Shown in pieces: positions 6,273 to 8,237 of a DNA stretch of 8,237 nt (position 1 is its first letter; each line of letters opens with the position of its first letter). The position numbers and the translations under genes are program-made. The stretch lies in the NCBI GenBank assembly GCA_002480525.1, contig DLCH01000022.1, positions 35,779-44,015 of the forward strand, in the 5' to 3' direction. The stretch comes from Gammaproteobacteria bacterium UBA7803. GTDB lineage: Bacteria; Pseudomonadota; Gammaproteobacteria; Pseudomonadales; Azotimanducaceae. Below the pieces are notes generated by a model. The model worked only from the letters and a program-made list of their open reading frames with translations. It searched no databases and was not told the DNA's origin.

Positions 6273-6623
6273 ATGGTGTTCGAGCAGTTCCAACGAGTGA
6301 GTACCTTGCTGAAAGTCATCATCTTCGTGCTGCTGATCGGCGTGGTGGCGAGCCTGTTCAGCGGGCTCGTGTTCCTGTTCAAGGACAGCGACCGGCAGGA
6401 CTCGAAGCGCACGCTCTACGCGCTGGGAATTCGGGTGACCCTCGCAGCGGCGTTGCTGCTGACGGTGTTCTACGGCCTGTATACCGGCCAGCTCAAGATG
6501 GGCACCAACGCGCCCTGGCACCAGCAGACCCGGGGCGGAGAAGCCCCCGGGACCGGGGCGCCCGAAGGCGCCGATGCGCCCGCCGTGCCGGCGGACGCCG
6601 CCCCGCCCGCGGAGCCGCGTTGA
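6273..6623 (+). CDS. DUF2909 twin-transmembrane protein with Ala/Pro-rich tail (116 aa)
   Basis: This is the only plus-strand gene. Two hydrophobic helices (about residues 12-36 and 48-68) flank a short basic loop (KDSDRQDSKRT), giving the pattern LLKVIIFVLLIGVVASLFSGLVFLFKD...LYALGIRV...FYGLYTGQL. That is the DUF2909 family, whose function is unknown but which is regularly found inside gammaproteobacterial cox clusters, presumably as an assembly or stability factor. Members I know of are about 60-75 aa and begin near the LLK of helix 1. TTG at 6306 or GTG at 6297 are therefore real alternatives to ATG at 6273, and none has a strong ribosome-binding site. After helix 2 the protein continues about 40 residues, ending in an Ala/Pro/Glu-rich tail (89-116). 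It diverges from surf1 with 36 bases between starts and converges on ctaE. Confidence 0.82.
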   Translation: MVFEQFQRVSTLLKVIIFVLLIGVVASLFSGLVFLFKDSDRQDSKRTLYALGIRVTLAAALLLTVFYGLYTGQLKMGTNAPWHQQTRGGEAPGTGAPEGADAPAVPADAAPPAEPR

Positions 6624-6644
6624 CGCCGCGGCGGGCCTGATCGT

Positions 6645-6670
6645 AACGGGCGGCGGCAGGGCCGCCCGTT
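6645..6670. terminator. Hairpin between convergent genes, possible bidirectional terminator
   Basis: AACGGGCGGC (6645-6654) pairs perfectly with GCCGCCCGTT (6661-6670) across a six-base GGCAGG loop. It lies 21 bases after the DUF2909 stop and 22 bases after the ctaE stop, almost centred between the two converging genes. This is the usual place for a shared terminator. There is no T-run on either strand, so efficiency may be modest or depend on Rho. Confidence 0.7.
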
Positions 6671-6692
6671 CCGGTGTTCGTCCGGCGGTTCG

Positions 6693-7616
6693 TCAGAACA
6701 CGTAGACGAACAGAAACAGCATCACCCAGACCACGTCCACGAAATGCCAGTACCAGGACGCCGCTTCGAAACCGAAGCAGTCGTCGTGGTGGAAATGGCC
6801 CCGGAACGCACGCCAGAGCTGCACGCCCAGAATGAAGGTGCCCAGCGTGACGTGGAATCCGTGGAAGCCGGTGAGCAGGAAGAACGTGGAGCCGTAGATG
6901 CCGCTCGACAGCGTCAGTCCCAGCTCGTTGTAGGCGTGGATGTACTCCTCGGCCTGGAGGATCAGGAAGATCACGCCGAGCAGCACCGTGATGCCGAGCC
7001 AGGTGAGCAGCTTGGTGCGGTCCTGGTTCTTGATGGCGGTATGGGCCATGTGCACGGTCACGCTCGAGGACAGCAGAATGACGGTGTTGTAGAACGGCAG
7101 GTAGGCCAGCCAGCCGCCGATGTTGGTCAGGCTGGGAGCCTCCATGCTCTGGCCCGGCCCCGGGAACGCCTGGGGATCGGGATTGTTGACCACCGGCCAC
7201 ACCGGCTCGAAATCGGGCCACAGATAGTCGCCGGTCAGGCCCTTCTCGCCCTCGCCGCCGAGCCACTGCACGGCCAGCACCCGGGCGTAGAACAGGGCGC
7301 CGAAGAACGCGGCGAAGAACATCACCTCGGAGAAGATGAACCAGGACATGCCCCAGACGTAGGAGCGCTTGAGCTGCGGGCTGTTCAGCCCTTCCTGGTT
7401 CTCCTCGATCACCTTGCCGAACCAGGCGAACAGCACCACCGACAGAATCAGGGCGCCGATGTAGAACATCACCCGGGTGGGCTCGTCGCCGCTCTTGATG
7501 TCGTTCAGCCAGACGCCGAGGCCGGCGACAAGCAGCAGCGCGCCGACGGCGACCCCGACGGGGTACCAGCTGCTGTGGGGCACGTAGTAGGTGGATTGGT
7601 CCGATGGATTAGCCAT
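6693..7616 (-). CDS. ctaE: Cytochrome c oxidase subunit III (307 aa)
   Basis: This is subunit III of an aa3-type heme-copper oxidase, a seven-helix membrane protein that stabilises the catalytic core and supports proton uptake. Blocks seen are WGMSWFIFSEVMFFAAFFGALFYA across 88-111, with the conserved membrane Glu E97; FYNTVILLSSSVTVHMAH (175-192); QAEEYIHA (221-228); GFHGFHVTLGTFILG (250-264); and ASWYWHFVDVVWVMLFLFVYVF to the C-terminus. The extended polar loop between helices (about 120-165, GLTGDYLWPDF...) matches Pseudomonas-type subunit III as I remember it. The ATG at 7616 has GGAG ten bases upstream. It follows ctaG by 45 bases and ends before a hairpin, so it may close the structural part of the cox operon. 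Also called coxC or coIII. Confidence 0.97.
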   Translation of the reverse strand: MANPSDQSTYYVPHSSWYPVGVAVGALLLVAGLGVWLNDIKSGDEPTRVMFYIGALILSVVLFAWFGKVIEENQEGLNSPQLKRSYVWGMSWFIFSEVMFFAAFFGALFYARVLAVQWLGGEGEKGLTGDYLWPDFEPVWPVVNNPDPQAFPGPGQSMEAPSLTNIGGWLAYLPFYNTVILLSSSVTVHMAHTAIKNQDRTKLLTWLGITVLLGVIFLILQAEEYIHAYNELGLTLSSGIYGSTFFLLTGFHGFHVTLGTFILGVQLWRAFRGHFHHDDCFGFEAASWYWHFVDVVWVMLFLFVYVF

Positions 7617-7661
7617 GTCCGAATGATCTCCGATAAATCTGCCGCGGCGCGTCCGACGACG

Positions 7662-8237
7662 TCAGCCCCGCGGTCCCTCCCGCTCGCCGACGTCGGCCGC
7701 GGCGAACTCCGTAATGTCGAACAGCGCGTAGCTGAGCGAAATGGACTGAACGTTGTCCGGCAGCGCCGGGTCGACGATGAAACGCATGGGCATCTCCATG
7801 GTCTCGCCGGGCTCGAGCACCTGCGAGTTGAAGCAGAAGCACTCCGTCTTGTGGAAGTACTCGGCTGCCTTCGCGGGCACCACCGACGGGATGGCCTGAC
7901 CGATCATGCGGCGGTCCGTCGGGTTGGTCACGTAGAACTTGACCTCTTTCACCGAGCCGGGGTGCACCCGGGTGCCACCCGCCTCAGACCAGAACTCCCA
8001 GGGCATGCCGCCGTTGGTGTTGGTGATGAAATTCACCTTCACCAGCCGGGAGCGGTCCTCGGTCATGGTCGCCGGATCGTAGGTGTACTGATCGCCGGTG
8101 CGGCCGCCCAGACCCGTGATGTCGCAGATCACGTCGTAGAGCGGCACCAGGGCGAAGCCGAAGCCGAACATGCCGACCACGATGCCGACCAGCTTGAGGG
8201 CCAGTTTGCCGTGGCTTTGCGGTTGTTGTTGGCTCAC
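7662..8237 (-). CDS. ctaG: Cytochrome c oxidase assembly protein Cox11/CtaG (191 aa, start at window edge)
   Basis: Cox11 is a membrane-anchored periplasmic copper chaperone that delivers Cu(I) to the CuB site of oxidase subunit I. A single membrane helix lies at about residues 13-33, followed by the family block LVPLYDVICDITGLGG (30-45), with a conserved cysteine C38. The copper site CFC (C133, C135) sits in HKTECFCFNSQVLEPGE (129-145). A beta-rich domain with MPMRFIVDP (149-157) and SLSYALFDI (167-175) completes it. The reading begins at a GTG (8235-8237) exactly at the window edge. The length of 191 aa is normal for the family, so the gene is probably complete, but an upstream ATG cannot be excluded. 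Subunit I and II genes should lie just upstream. Confidence 0.95.
   Translation of the reverse strand: MSQQQPQSHGKLALKLVGIVVGMFGFGFALVPLYDVICDITGLGGRTGDQYTYDPATMTEDRSRLVKVNFITNTNGGMPWEFWSEAGGTRVHPGSVKEVKFYVTNPTDRRMIGQAIPSVVPAKAAEYFHKTECFCFNSQVLEPGETMEMPMRFIVDPALPDNVQSISLSYALFDITEFAAADVGEREGPRG

Noticed and set aside
6237..6300. Possible minus-strand promoter for surf1, with TTGGAA and CATAAC.
   Set aside because: The spacing is about 12 bases, too short for a sigma70 promoter, and neither box is a good match. The divergent gap probably holds promoters, but I cannot place them.
6493..7266. Minus-strand frame of 257 codons overlapping ctaE.
   Set aside because: It is an out-of-frame shadow of ctaE with an Arg/Pro-rich composition. 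Subunit III motifs are all in the 6693-7616 frame.
7617..7661. Spacer between ctaG and ctaE examined for a terminator or promoter.
   Set aside because: It has only a short GCCGCGGC palindrome and the ctaE ribosome-binding site, with no T-run or convincing promoter boxes. Co-transcription is the simplest reading.

Overview
The window comes from a GC-rich proteobacterium, most likely a gammaproteobacterium. It holds the distal part of an aa3-type cytochrome c oxidase (complex IV) and assembly locus, followed by a two-gene ergothioneine module. As I recall it, the gene order Cox11 - Cox3 - (opposite-strand DUF2909) - SURF1 - small membrane protein - CtaA/Cox15 - CtaB/Cox10 - SCO1 matches the Pseudomonas cox cluster around PA0107-PA0114. 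The very high GC and the attached egtB-egtD pair look more like a halophilic or purple-sulfur-type gammaproteobacterium (for example Ectothiorhodospiraceae) than Pseudomonas. That placement is inference.

All genes but one lie on the minus strand, so the biological order runs from high to low coordinates. The right part (8237-6693) has the copper chaperone Cox11 (ctaG) and oxidase subunit III (ctaE), continuing a cluster whose subunit I and II genes probably lie just outside the window. A perfect 10-bp hairpin at 6645-6670 separates ctaE from a convergent plus-strand gene for a DUF2909 twin-transmembrane protein (6273-6623).

Divergent from that gene, a tightly packed minus-strand run begins at 6236: surf1, a membrane-anchored CxxxC protein, ctaA, ctaB, sco1, egtB, egtD. 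The first five genes and the egtB/egtD pair are joined by overlaps of 4-11 bases, which suggests one translationally coupled operon. CtaB and CtaA convert heme B to heme O and heme A, SURF1 helps place heme A in subunit I, and Cox11 and SCO1 supply CuB and CuA. The oxidase products and their assembly factors are therefore nearly all encoded together. EgtD and EgtB make trimethylhistidine (hercynine) and add the sulfur for ergothioneine, an antioxidant thiol/thione.

The least ordinary points are these. There is no conventional start codon on the minus strand between the end of sco1 and the conserved start of egtB, and a hairpin lies in that gap. A 12-base tandem repeat inside egtB adds an Ala/Gly loop. 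A SCO-like CxxxC protein lacks the copper-binding histidine. The DUF2909 protein carries a long Ala/Pro-rich tail. I found no tRNA or rRNA gene, mobile element, CRISPR array or clearly novel multi-gene system.
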